Below, piece after piece: positions 1 through 7,664 of a stretch of DNA of 64,000 bases (its first letter is position 1; every line of letters starts with the position of its first letter). Origin of the DNA: G958295645 sp965242735 (GTDB taxonomy: Bacteria > Gemmatimonadota > Gemmatimonadetes > Longimicrobiales > Gaopeijiaceae); the NCBI GenBank assembly GCA_965242735.1, contig OZ251497.1:3268893-3332892 (forward strand). The letters are read 5' to 3'. The position numbers were made by a program, and so were the translations under genes. A model generated the notes under the pieces. It made no database searches and was not told the DNA's origin. It saw only the letters and a list, made by a program, of their open reading frames with translations.

Positions 1-291
1 GAAAGCGGTGGCACGACTGGTCTCGTCTCGCGGTGCACGACCTTTCGCGCACGTGTGATTCTTGCATTCAGGGGACGCCAGCAGAAGATCGATGGGTCCG
101 ACGGATCGTTGGAGGGCGGGAACATCTACATCTTCGACCTTGGCAGTGAGGACATGCGCGTCGGGGAAATTGGCCGCATACGTGGCAGTAGCTACAGGGT
201 CGGCATCAATGGCAGCAACGAGCGTTGCACCAGCCGCTCTGGCACCGGCGCTGCTGCCTCCCGCACCGCAGAAGAGGTCGAGAGTACGCAC
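1..291 (-). CDS. DNA cytosine-5 methyltransferase, N-terminal part (runs off window)
   Basis: This is the first ~97 residues of a C5 DNA methyltransferase, which transfers a methyl group from SAM to cytosine C5. The GTG start at 291 gives a protein beginning VRTLDLFCGAGG, the SAM-binding motif I (FxGxG) placed right at the N-terminus as is usual. Motif IV follows near residue 77 as LLASPECKNHT, with SPEC in place of the common PPC; the catalytic cysteine is present. No strong ribosome binding site is seen. It lies downstream of pglX and the AlbA_2 remnant on the same strand, so it may be a BREX accessory or an unrelated restriction-modification gene. The target-recognition domain is outside the window. 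Confidence 0.85.
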   Translation of the reverse strand, partial: MRTLDLFCGAGGSSAGARAAGATLVAAIDADPVATATYAANFPDAHVLTAKVEDVDVPALQRSVGPIDLLLASPECKNHTCAKGRAPRDETSRATAF

Positions 292-296
292 TACAG

Positions 297-530
297 CTAC
301 AGCGCGCAGTAGACACGGGCGTGCCTAGGCAGCGAGTTGGGAAGCCACCAAACGGCCATTTGCTCTGCCGCCGGGCGTGCGCAAGGGCGTCGACGAACTC
401 GCATGCTCGTCCCGTTGGCGAACGCGCAGACGGCCTTGGCGACGGCGCGCATGGCCGACGCGCCCTGCTTGAATTCGGTCCGGGCACCCTTGCCATCCCG
501 GATGCGATCACGGACGTGGGGCCAGTTCAT
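297..530 (-). pseudogene. Truncated Schlafen/AlbA_2 (divergent-AAA) ATP-binding gene, N-terminal fragment
   Basis: The first ~40 residues read like an AlbA_2 (Schlafen-type) domain: a TEFKQ motif followed by AVAKAVCAFANG. The family normally continues with a glycine-rich acidic segment. Here the reading changes at about position 410 into basic, unrelated sequence and stops at 297. The ATG at 530 overlaps the pglX stop as ATGA, so the gene was once translationally coupled to pglX. I read it as a gene cut at its 5' end by a rearrangement that brought in the cytosine methyltransferase. A real but unfamiliar 77-residue protein is less likely. Confidence 0.55.
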
Positions 531-3500
531 GGGGCGGACGCCTTGGCAGAGGCCGGGACATCGGCGAAGGAGGATTGACTTGCGTGGCGGTCGTTGGGGC
601 CGACGCGGGTCTCCACGCGGGCAGCGGCGGCTTGCTCGGCGCGGGCCGCTGCCTTCGCGCTCCGCGTGTAGTGCAGGTCGTTCCAGCGGTTGCCGTCGAA
701 GATTGCGTCGGCTTGGAAGTCGGTTCGCTCGGCTTCGCTGCCGGTACCGGGGCAGCTCCAGAACCAGGGAAAGTCGGCGGGTGGGCGGATGTGCTTGCCG
801 GTGTCCTTGTTGAACTCGGGGTCTTTGCCCTTGTCCTTGCGCCAATTGATGTTCGGCTTCCAGCGCAGGATGCCCGCTCCCTTCCGGCCCCCGGACCGTA
901 GTTCGGCTCGCATGAACGGACGAATGTTCAGGCGCACGCCGTCGTCGATGTGGGGCTCCCAGCCGACGGGTTGGCCGTGCAAGGGTCGCCAGCGCACGAA
1001 GATGTCCAGGGGCGGCTCGCCCTCTGCGGTACGCTCTAGCTGGCGTTGCAAGTCCTGCGCGGCGGCCAGCCGGGCGTCGGCACCGGCCCTGCCTTCCTGC
1101 TGCTCGCCCCGTTGCCGCTCGATCCAGTCTCCCAAGTAGCGGTAGGCAAGCGACTCCAGCGTGCGACGGCCATCGCCGTCGGGTCCCGCCAAGCGGTGGT
1201 AGCTGACCAGCGCGTGGAAGCCGTCCCGCCGCCCGTCCCAGATGTGCCAGATGAAGGGGCGGTTGTGGAAGAGTCGGCAGTGCTGTTCGAAAAAGCCGTC
1301 GCGGAGCCAGTCGTTGATCGAAACGGGGGCGCGGCCCATGTCGTGGGTGGACGCGAGCAGCGTGCGCTCGGTGGCCACGGACCACTCCTGCCCGTAGGCG
1401 ATGGAGAGCAGCTCCTGCAGGCGGTCTTGCGCGGAGCGTTCACCTCCGACGGGCGGGATGCAGACGATGCCGTCGCTGTCCGCGAAGCTGGCGAGTCCGG
1501 CGGAGCGTTCGATCCAGGCACGGGATTCGGCCGACAGGGTGTCTTGGATCCGGAGATCGTGCTCCGCCGGCCAGCGGTAGCCGAGGAGCCGGGCAACGGC
1601 GACTTGAAGGACTGTGGAGTCGGTGCGGAGCGGGCCGTGGGTCAGCCGCTTGGCATGCTCGTCCCAGACGACGCTGCCGCAGGGGTGGCCGTGGAAGAGC
1701 CACTGGGTGGGGTCGTCGGAGTAGGGGTCGGGCAGGCCGTTGGGGTATTGTTCCTGGGCGATCTTCTTCCATTGGTCGAGGTCGAAGGGGATCTTGACGA
1801 GTGTGGCGTTGGTGACCTTGAGTGCGTGATCGATCTCGCGGACGGCCTTGTTGTACTCCGGCGAAGAGCAGAAGGCCCAGACGGCGGGGACTTTGTCTGC
1901 ACCCAAGGGCCCGATCCCGCTTACGTTGCTGTCGAACTTGTCACCGGTATACAGCGTGACTGGCAATGTTCCGATCTGCGATACCGCTACGCCGTTCTCA
2001 TCCCAAATCCCACGTCCGACGTATACGTACGACTTTGCCGCACCGAAGATTCCAGTTCCGCTCTCGTTGTCTTCATCGTGGAAAACGTGTTCCCGCCCTC
2101 CGTAGTGAACTGACTTCTTTACCGTACTTTGCTGAACTGACCAACTGCCAGAAACCACAGATTGTCCATGGATTTCCCAGAACTTCCTCCCGAAGCAGGA
2201 GTAGTCTCTCGTGCCTATGCCTTGATGCCCATGAGCCGTCGCCGACAATAGGGCGTGGTCGCCGATCGAGCGCATCAGAACGACAGCATCGGGATTCTTG
2301 AGTTGACTTGCTTGACGAGTCAACTCGATCCGCGTCGTCTCTTTGAGCAGTTCGTCCTTCTCGGCGGCCCGGATCGGTCGTTGGTCTCGGGTTGCGGACA
2401 CGTCGATCCCGGCCATTCGCCAGTCCTTGGCCATCTTGTCTGAAGACAGGGTGTTGAGGACGGCGAATCCGCCGGCCGCTTGAGCGTCTGCAAAGGCGTG
2501 TTCTCCAAGGCGAGCAAACATGTTCCAAGTCCGCTGCTTCAGCAATTCCTCCCGAAGCCTTCGGTACGTCGTCAAGAACAGCCAATTCTGCGGCGTCACC
2601 AACGCCTGCGTGCCGGACTTGCCCAACCATCGCAGGATGCGGGAGACGAACATGGTCGCCAAGTCCCCTTTCGCGGCCGAATGACTCTCTTCGCCAAACC
2701 GCCTCAGGACAGCAGACTGCTTGCCGCGGGCCAAGAACGGCACGTTGGTGACGACCAGCGTGTAGTCCCGGTAGAGAAATTCGAGCGAGCGCGCTATCCC
2801 CTCGGCAGCCACTGCGCGCTCGAAATCTTCGGCATGTCGGTTTTCTCGCTCGATGATCGAGGAAAGCACCTTGCGTATCGTCGAAGGGGCCACCTCGAAG
2901 AAGCCGGTGGGGAGAGTCCTGTGCGGATCGATCAGCGATCCAAGATCCGGCGCATCCTGAAAAACCTTGTGCAACGCCGCGAAGCTCTCCTGCAATAGGG
3001 TCGTGGCCCGCGTCGGTTCGGCGCCGAAACGGTTGCGCTCGCCCTGCATTTCCATCGCTTCTTCGCCTTTCGCCGCGAGCGCCATCCATTCGCGCTCGGT
3101 GGCGTTGGGAGCTAGGCCGCAACAGGCGACCTTGAGCCGAGGCAGATCGCAAGGTTTGCCCGCCAACCGCCAAGCCGTGAACGCCAAATTGAACGCGGCG
3201 ATCTGGGCGCAACGCGGATCGATCTCGAGCCCGTGCAGGTTCTCGGCAAGGACGCGCCGGGCGGCCTCGTCCACGGACAGTCCCTCTTCTTCCATGCGGA
3301 GCCGCGCCAGGAGCTCCAAGCCCTCGACCAGGAAATGGCCGCTTCCGCAACATGGATCGAGAACCCGAAGCTCCGCCGCAGTCCGCGGCCACTTCTCGAA
3401 CCATCCCGCCGCCGGGCGCCACCTGCCGCCATTATCCTCGTCGCGTACGAACCGCAAGTACGAGAAGTCGTATCCGCCGCCCGCCTTGATCCGCACAGCC

Positions 3501-4255
3501 CGCCGGAGGTCTTCCTCGGTCTCGTACTCGCCGCCGTCCAGCACCTTGGCGGCCCGCCAGGCCCCGATCGTGTTGTGGAACAAGAAGAGCACCATGTACC
3601 GCTCGGTGAACAACTGCGTGACGGCGGGCAACTCGTCCGCGCCGATCTTGACGCCGCTCTTGTTGACCTGGTCCTTCCGGCTCGCCTGCCAGAACTGGTA
3701 CGTCCAGCCAAGCGAGTCCCCCGCGAGAAACACGGCCTCCGGCAGCGACTCCAGCAACCGTTCGAGCTCCAGCCGAGCCTCGGGCGAGAACGCGACCTCG
3801 TGCACCGGACCGCGCCGCCGAAAGACGCCCGGCAGCATTCCCGCCGCAAACCTGCCGGCCAACGCCCACCGGTCCGTCCCCGCTTCCCGCGCCAGCTCCC
3901 CGCACTCCTCGAGCGAGACGGCAACGCCACCCTTCGGCTCCACGAGCAATCCGTTCTCGGCCAGAAACCGCGCGAACAGCATCCGGTGCCAATGCTCGTA
4001 GGCCACCTCGTGGCCAAGCCTGCCGATCTCCTGGGTGCGCGTCCTGGGGTCGCGCCGGTCACCGAGCTGCCGCCCCCGGGCCCGCAAGCGGTCTCGCAGC
4101 CTTCGATCCGCCCGCGACATGGACTCGTGCGGCCTGCCCCGGTCCACCGCCAGGGCTTCCAGGGCGTCCCGGGCCGCGGCCTCGGCCACACGCCGCGCTT
4201 CGCGGATCGCCTTGTCGAGACGACTGCGGAGATCGGAGGCGGGGGGAGCGGCCAT
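527..4255 (-). CDS. pglX: PglX-type BREX adenine-N6 DNA methyltransferase
   Basis: A 1242-residue class I adenine methyltransferase of the BREX PglX type, which methylates host DNA at a non-palindromic site so that phage can be told from self. The SAM motif DPCCGSGHFL is near residue 300 and the catalytic motif IV appears as TNVPFLARG near residue 500 (NVPF in place of NPPY/F, a variant I recall from this branch). A C-terminal block starting FVRWRPLHG (about residue 1085) and a lysine-rich KPNINW segment also fit PglX. The ATG at 4255 (MAAPPASDL) is preferred; upstream extension to 4408 is arginine-rich and unlikely. It is separated from brxC by about 3.4 kb of accessory genes. No frameshift is visible. 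Confidence 0.88.
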   Translation of the reverse strand: MAAPPASDLRSRLDKAIREARRVAEAAARDALEALAVDRGRPHESMSRADRRLRDRLRARGRQLGDRRDPRTRTQEIGRLGHEVAYEHWHRMLFARFLAENGLLVEPKGGVAVSLEECGELAREAGTDRWALAGRFAAGMLPGVFRRRGPVHEVAFSPEARLELERLLESLPEAVFLAGDSLGWTYQFWQASRKDQVNKSGVKIGADELPAVTQLFTERYMVLFLFHNTIGAWRAAKVLDGGEYETEEDLRRAVRIKAGGGYDFSYLRFVRDEDNGGRWRPAAGWFEKWPRTAAELRVLDPCCGSGHFLVEGLELLARLRMEEEGLSVDEAARRVLAENLHGLEIDPRCAQIAAFNLAFTAWRLAGKPCDLPRLKVACCGLAPNATEREWMALAAKGEEAMEMQGERNRFGAEPTRATTLLQESFAALHKVFQDAPDLGSLIDPHRTLPTGFFEVAPSTIRKVLSSIIERENRHAEDFERAVAAEGIARSLEFLYRDYTLVVTNVPFLARGKQSAVLRRFGEESHSAAKGDLATMFVSRILRWLGKSGTQALVTPQNWLFLTTYRRLREELLKQRTWNMFARLGEHAFADAQAAGGFAVLNTLSSDKMAKDWRMAGIDVSATRDQRPIRAAEKDELLKETTRIELTRQASQLKNPDAVVLMRSIGDHALLSATAHGHQGIGTRDYSCFGRKFWEIHGQSVVSGSWSVQQSTVKKSVHYGGREHVFHDEDNESGTGIFGAAKSYVYVGRGIWDENGVAVSQIGTLPVTLYTGDKFDSNVSGIGPLGADKVPAVWAFCSSPEYNKAVREIDHALKVTNATLVKIPFDLDQWKKIAQEQYPNGLPDPYSDDPTQWLFHGHPCGSVVWDEHAKRLTHGPLRTDSTVLQVAVARLLGYRWPAEHDLRIQDTLSAESRAWIERSAGLASFADSDGIVCIPPVGGERSAQDRLQELLSIAYGQEWSVATERTLLASTHDMGRAPVSINDWLRDGFFEQHCRLFHNRPFIWHIWDGRRDGFHALVSYHRLAGPDGDGRRTLESLAYRYLGDWIERQRGEQQEGRAGADARLAAAQDLQRQLERTAEGEPPLDIFVRWRPLHGQPVGWEPHIDDGVRLNIRPFMRAELRSGGRKGAGILRWKPNINWRKDKGKDPEFNKDTGKHIRPPADFPWFWSCPGTGSEAERTDFQADAIFDGNRWNDLHYTRSAKAAARAEQAAAARVETRVGPNDRHASQSSFADVPASAKASAP

Positions 4256-4712
4256 GGTGTCTACGATACGTGCGTACTGCGGCCGCGTCCAGCGGAGGAG
4301 GATCCGACAGCATCGCGCCGTGTCCGGTAGAGCCCGCCGACGCGCCCGAGGCCTGTCGCCGTGGTCGACGAGGTCCAGATCCCGCATGTTGCGGTTGGTC
4401 GGCAGCACGTAGCCACCAGCAACATCGACTTGCGGGCCTACCCCAGTCTACCACCAGTGTCGCGCAGGACGTCTTGGATCGTGGCCTCGTCCATGCGATG
4501 GCACCTCGGGCCGCCTTGTCCGGCCGACTGTGGAGAGCGGCGGCAATGGGAAACCGGACATGGGGTCGTGTGGGGAGCAAGTCCGCGCCGGCAGGGGTTG
4601 ACACCGGGGCATGGAGACGGTAGCCTTATTATGCTTACCCCCCGCAAGCTCGTATCCGAGCTGTCCGCGAAGAGCGGGCGTCGGGGCCATCACCACAAGC
4701 CAAGGAAGCTCC
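4256..4712. other. Non-coding interval between divergent genes
   Basis: About 460 bases between the pglX start (minus strand) and a small plus-strand gene. The open frames here are arginine-rich shadows. It must hold the divergent promoters if pglX is transcribed independently of brxC, but I cannot point to clear -35/-10 boxes. A good ribosome binding site, AAGGAAG, precedes the ATG at 4713. Confidence 0.4.
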
Positions 4713-5252
4713 ATGAGCGAACAGATCGCACTACAGGCCTTCGCCGAGGCCGCCGACGGCCTAGGCCAGAAGTTGGAAGAACTCAATCGTCATGTTCATG
4801 CCATCGCATCTCAAGAACAGAGCCATACGCTCTCGCTAGGACGTTACGGCCAAGACGAGCGCGAGATCGTTCGGCGCACCGAGGGCACTCTCGTCCACTT
4901 CCAACACGATCGACGAAGATTCCGGACTGCTGACCGGAGGTCTTTGCCATGTGAACGTGTTGTTCGGCGCACTCGCCGAGGCCAGTTGGCATGGCACCGA
5001 GTTAATCTTGCGTCGCCTCGGCGCCGCACGAGTGGCGGAGCCGACGGCTCGCTCGCAGGCGGAGTGCGTGTGGGTCGCGTCGATGGTGCCCAGACAAGGG
5101 CACAGGGAGGCGATCGAGAGATTTTCGGCGCGATCTCGCGATCTGTTCTCGGACAACTACTACGCCTCAACGGACGCCGAAGACGGCTTCTGGACTCTGG
5201 ACGACCTGGAAGATGTCGATGCCCCGCACGTTCCGGTGGCTGTCCTGTATGA
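4713..5252 (+). CDS. Hypothetical small protein, probably frameshifted after ~60 residues
   Basis: The ATG at 4713 follows the ribosome binding site AAGGAAG, and the first ~60 residues (MSEQIALQAFAEAADGL and on) look like a real helical, acidic protein. After roughly position 4900 the frame turns into arginine-rich sequence typical of a shadow frame. The neighbouring frame becomes acidic and protein-like in the same place and ends at 5364. Either this is one ~217-residue gene broken by a frameshift between 4840 and 4920, or a short gene followed by the separate gene at 4951. No family is recognised. It runs against the strand of the BREX genes around it. Confidence 0.35.
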   Translation: MSEQIALQAFAEAADGLGQKLEELNRHVHAIASQEQSHTLSLGRYGQDEREIVRRTEGTLVHFQHDRRRFRTADRRSLPCERVVRRTRRGQLAWHRVNLASPRRRTSGGADGSLAGGVRVGRVDGAQTRAQGGDREIFGAISRSVLGQLLRLNGRRRRLLDSGRPGRCRCPARSGGCPV

Positions 5253-5364
5253 ACCGATACTCGCCGACTTTCCCAACCTCTCTGACGTGGCCCACGACTT
5301 GCTCGAGTTGTCTCCGTACAAGGACCTCGTCGAGCGGGTTCGCACCTGCCGGAATAGGCTCTAG
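4951..5364 (+). CDS. Hypothetical acidic protein between BREX genes
   Basis: A 137-residue protein with the GTG at 4951 and a strong GGAGG ten bases upstream. Composition is protein-like: a mixed N-terminal half, then an acidic stretch (STDAEDGFW, LDDLEDVD) and a conserved-looking C-terminal helix ending in VRTCRNRL. No motif or family is recognised. It may be the second half of the gene starting at 4713 after a frameshift, or its operon partner. It ends just where the PIN-domain gene on the other strand loses its homology (about 5383). Insertion of this plus-strand unit is therefore a likely cause of the PIN truncation. Confidence 0.45.
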   Translation: MNVLFGALAEASWHGTELILRRLGAARVAEPTARSQAECVWVASMVPRQGHREAIERFSARSRDLFSDNYYASTDAEDGFWTLDDLEDVDAPHVPVAVLYEPILADFPNLSDVAHDLLELSPYKDLVERVRTCRNRL

Positions 5365-5382
5365 GAGGAATCCAAATACTCA

Positions 5383-5593
5383 TGAATTCATCGAAACGAC
5401 GCCGTTGTGCCGCGTGGTCGATAATGTCCAGGAGCTCTGCTTCGACCAACGTACTGGTCGCCAAGTGTGCAAATTCGCGGTCCACGGCATCGACAGCATC
5501 TCTCAATTCCGAATTCTGAGTGCCGGGCCGCACCTCGTTGGACAGCAACATGATGAAGATGCAGGAATCCCAGCAGAGCTTAGTCGTCGGCAT
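5383..5593 (-). pseudogene. PIN-domain ribonuclease, N-terminal fragment
   Basis: The first ~70 residues start MPTTKLCWDSCIFIMLL, a PIN-domain first strand with its metal-binding aspartate, and include a conserved TLVEAELLD helix. PIN proteins of this kind are usually about 130-160 residues. Here, after RRRFDEFM, the open frame continues to 4844 only as arginine-rich shadow sequence antisense to the plus-strand gene. The remaining catalytic acidic residues are missing, so the nuclease is probably dead. The start overlaps the end of the upstream small gene by 14 bases, the layout of a two-gene operon. Confidence 0.6.
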
Positions 5594-5954
5594 CCCGTTG
5601 CGCCCTGATGAGAGCGGCGCTGTCTACGCCATCGGTCAGGTTGGGCATCGAGCCGAGGAAATCTCGTAGTTTCAGCTGCTCTGCCTCCGGGTGAACATCT
5701 ATCGTCTTGACGGCAAGCACCACGGGAAACATGCCCGCAGTGTCGTAATCGATCGTGCCGTGAACCGTGACGTGACAGCCAATGGCATCCCGCACCCGAT
5801 CTAGGTGATCGTCGGAAAACACACACTTCACGCGTGGCCCCGAAGCTGGATATACGTAAAAGGCCATTTGATTGTGAATGTTCAATGCCTCGACGGAACC
5901 GGATACGCTCCCCAGCGGCTTTAGCGCCGCGGTCGAAGATCGTCGCGCCTCCAT
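5580..5954 (-). CDS. Small beta-rich partner of the PIN protein (antitoxin-like), N-terminally recombined
   Basis: A 124-residue protein with a beta-rich core (GSVSGSVEALNIHNQ, FYVYPASGPRVKCVF, IGCHVTVHGTIDYD) resembling small proteins encoded next to PIN-domain nucleases; I recall the pairing but not a family name. Its last codons overlap the PIN start, which supports a toxin-antitoxin-like pair. The first ~4 codons (MEAR) are oddly derived: the ATG is the methionine of a duplicated brxC C-terminal sequence. The original N-terminus, probably longer and DNA-binding, has been replaced. With its PIN partner truncated, the pair is probably non-functional. Confidence 0.55.
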   Translation of the reverse strand: MEARRSSTAALKPLGSVSGSVEALNIHNQMAFYVYPASGPRVKCVFSDDHLDRVRDAIGCHVTVHGTIDYDTAGMFPVVLAVKTIDVHPEAEQLKLRDFLGSMPNLTDGVDSAALIRAQRDADD

Positions 5955-6016
5955 CAGCTTCCCCTCGTGCTCGTCCGCACATCGGCTTCGTCGGTCAGCG
6001 TGGCGGGTCGAACGCG
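5947..6016 (-). repeat. Partial copy of the brxC 3' end
   Basis: This stretch repeats the end of brxC (7696-7775): an identical block of about 29 bases, a 10-base deletion, then a further near-identical block of over 20 bases encoding ATLTDEADVR. The copy forms the last codons of the HEAT-like gene and the first codons of the PIN partner gene. With the true brxC tail it forms direct repeats that bracket the lipoprotein and HEAT genes. Confidence 0.85.
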
Positions 6017-7057
6017 CACCGCGCGTTCAGAGAGACCGGAGTCGGCGTCGCGGATCCGTCTGTTGAGCTTGAACTGGCGACACTCCACGAAGCGGTCACA
6101 CATGCCCACCCATGTCCGAGGGTCGCAACCGGCAGGCTCTGGCAGGCTTCCGTCCAGCTGTCCCCGGGCGCAAGCCGGTGCTTGGGTCGCCATGCCCAAG
6201 TCGAACCCCGTTGTCTCGGAAATCTCTTCGGGCGTGCTCGCCGCCATAGCTTCCAGCCGCTCGGTCAGGATCGGCCCTCGCAGCGCACCAGCGAGCGTAA
6301 TGGCGTCTGTCAGCGCGCTAGTATACCGCCCGGATCTCTCGAGACCGGCCGACAGATAGCCAGTCGGCGGACCGGCCATGTGAAGCAACGCCGCTTCGAC
6401 CAGCACCTGCTCGTAGGGCCCGGGCCCGTGCGTAGATACAATGCTCGCCAGGACGTGGATCGCTGGCCCGGCGACATCGCCAGCCGCCTTCGGCGACAAC
6501 GCGACCTTCAGCAAGTGCGGCACAGCCTGCAAGCCGAACTCGTAGAGGACGGCAGCCACAGGACCAGCGTTGTATGCATGCCACGCAAGCGACGGCAAGA
6601 CCGCGGGATCCCCTGTTGCAGCGAGGTGCCGCGCAAGGATGGCCGACGTCTCCCCGGCGTCCCCGGACTCGCCGACCTGGCTCAAGGCATCCTGTGCGCT
6701 CGTCCGTTCCACCTCGAGCCGCAACGCCTCGATCATCGCAGCCCGCAACGCGGGAGACCGCCGCTCGGGGTCCACCGACAGAGCCGCAAACACTCCGACT
6801 TCCCACGAGACTTCGTCCTCGGCCGCAAGCAGGCCGACAACGGTCCGTTCCGCGGCGGGATCCCCGGCCCGCAGTTGCTCGATGGTTTCCTGCTTGGCTC
6901 GGATCGCGTCGCGGACCGCCTCCGCGCGGGAGCGGGGTGGGCCTTGGGCTTCAAGCGAGGCCGCAACGCCCAAGGCGGCAACGGCGTAGATCACGAAGAT
7001 CCACAACGCGATCCCGCAAGTCCGCGCCAAGATGGACTCCGCCCAATCGTCGCTCAT
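5954..7057 (-). CDS. Membrane-anchored HEAT-like repeat protein of unknown role
   Basis: A 367-residue protein with one N-terminal membrane segment (about residues 13-35, GIALWIFVIYAVAALGVA). The remainder is alanine/leucine-rich helices in a HEAT/PBS-like pattern (AERTVVGLLAAEDEV, PSLAWHAYNAG, VPHLLKVAL). HEAT repeats usually serve as protein-binding scaffolds; no enzymatic motif is seen. The final ~15 codons (ATLTDEADVRTSTRGS) are not HEAT-like but a frame-shifted copy of the brxC C-terminus, so the native stop has been lost. The stop at 5954-5956 overlaps the next ATG. It sits between brxC and pglX, but nothing in the sequence proves a role in BREX. Confidence 0.65.
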   Translation of the reverse strand: MSDDWAESILARTCGIALWIFVIYAVAALGVAASLEAQGPPRSRAEAVRDAIRAKQETIEQLRAGDPAAERTVVGLLAAEDEVSWEVGVFAALSVDPERRSPALRAAMIEALRLEVERTSAQDALSQVGESGDAGETSAILARHLAATGDPAVLPSLAWHAYNAGPVAAVLYEFGLQAVPHLLKVALSPKAAGDVAGPAIHVLASIVSTHGPGPYEQVLVEAALLHMAGPPTGYLSAGLERSGRYTSALTDAITLAGALRGPILTERLEAMAASTPEEISETTGFDLGMATQAPACARGQLDGSLPEPAGCDPRTWVGMCDRFVECRQFKLNRRIRDADSGLSERAVRVRPATLTDEADVRTSTRGS

Positions 7058-7212
7058 TCGCAGTACTCCACAATGGCCGCCGAATCGCGTCTTATGGCGT
7101 CAGACAGGCCAGAGATTCGATATGGCCGCAATTGCGCCATCCCGAAAGCGAGAGCCGGGGCATTCTTGAACTCGTTAAATGTCCATGTAAGCGCATAACC
7201 TCCGCCCCTGGG

Positions 7213-7449
7213 CTAGGCCTCGAAAAGGGCATCTGCCACGACAGTCTTACTGAAAGCGTGACCTCGGTACTTGGTAGCAAGGCCGTACATGGAGTCGCCG
7301 CTGAACTCTGGCGTGCCATTGGACTCGTACCCCTGTGCCACCGTTGCCGATTTCGCGCATTGGTAGGCGCCGTATTGAGACGAGAACAGACGCGGCTGCT
7401 CGCATGCCGCGCACACAAATACAAGCACGGCCACGCACATTCTCTTCAT
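7213..7449 (-). CDS. Small putative lipoprotein
   Basis: A 78-residue protein starting MKRMCVAVLVFVCAAC, a short signal peptide ending in a lipobox-like CAAC, so it is probably lipid-anchored outside the inner membrane. The mature part is short and polar with no known domain. An upstream extension to 7572 exists but reads like the out-of-frame tail of another decayed gene (a FTEWWEGNEFGAKK stop-ended peptide is visible in the neighbouring frame), so I start at the signal peptide. With the HEAT gene it is bracketed by copies of the brxC tail. Confidence 0.5.
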   Translation of the reverse strand: MKRMCVAVLVFVCAACEQPRLFSSQYGAYQCAKSATVAQGYESNGTPEFSGDSMYGLATKYRGHAFSKTVVADALFEA

Positions 7450-7664
7450 CGCTGGTCTCACTTCTTCGCCCCGAACTCGTTGCCTTCCCACCACTCGGTA
7501 AATCGCCATGAGGACGATCCAGGTCGGCGCCTTCACGCCCGTGACTTCCTCACGGCCACGCCGCAGCGGCACGACCCTCCATTCGTCTCCATTCGGGGAC
7601 TCATTATCAGGGAAGGCGACGCTGGCAACGCCATCCCTTGGCGCCTAGCAGGCCAGCTGGAATC

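Noticed and set aside
7450..7664. Small gene between brxC and the lipoprotein
   Set aside because: Protein-like pieces (EWRVVPLRRGREEV in one frame, FTEWWEGNEFGAKK in another) suggest a decayed gene, but no start or intact frame could be supported.
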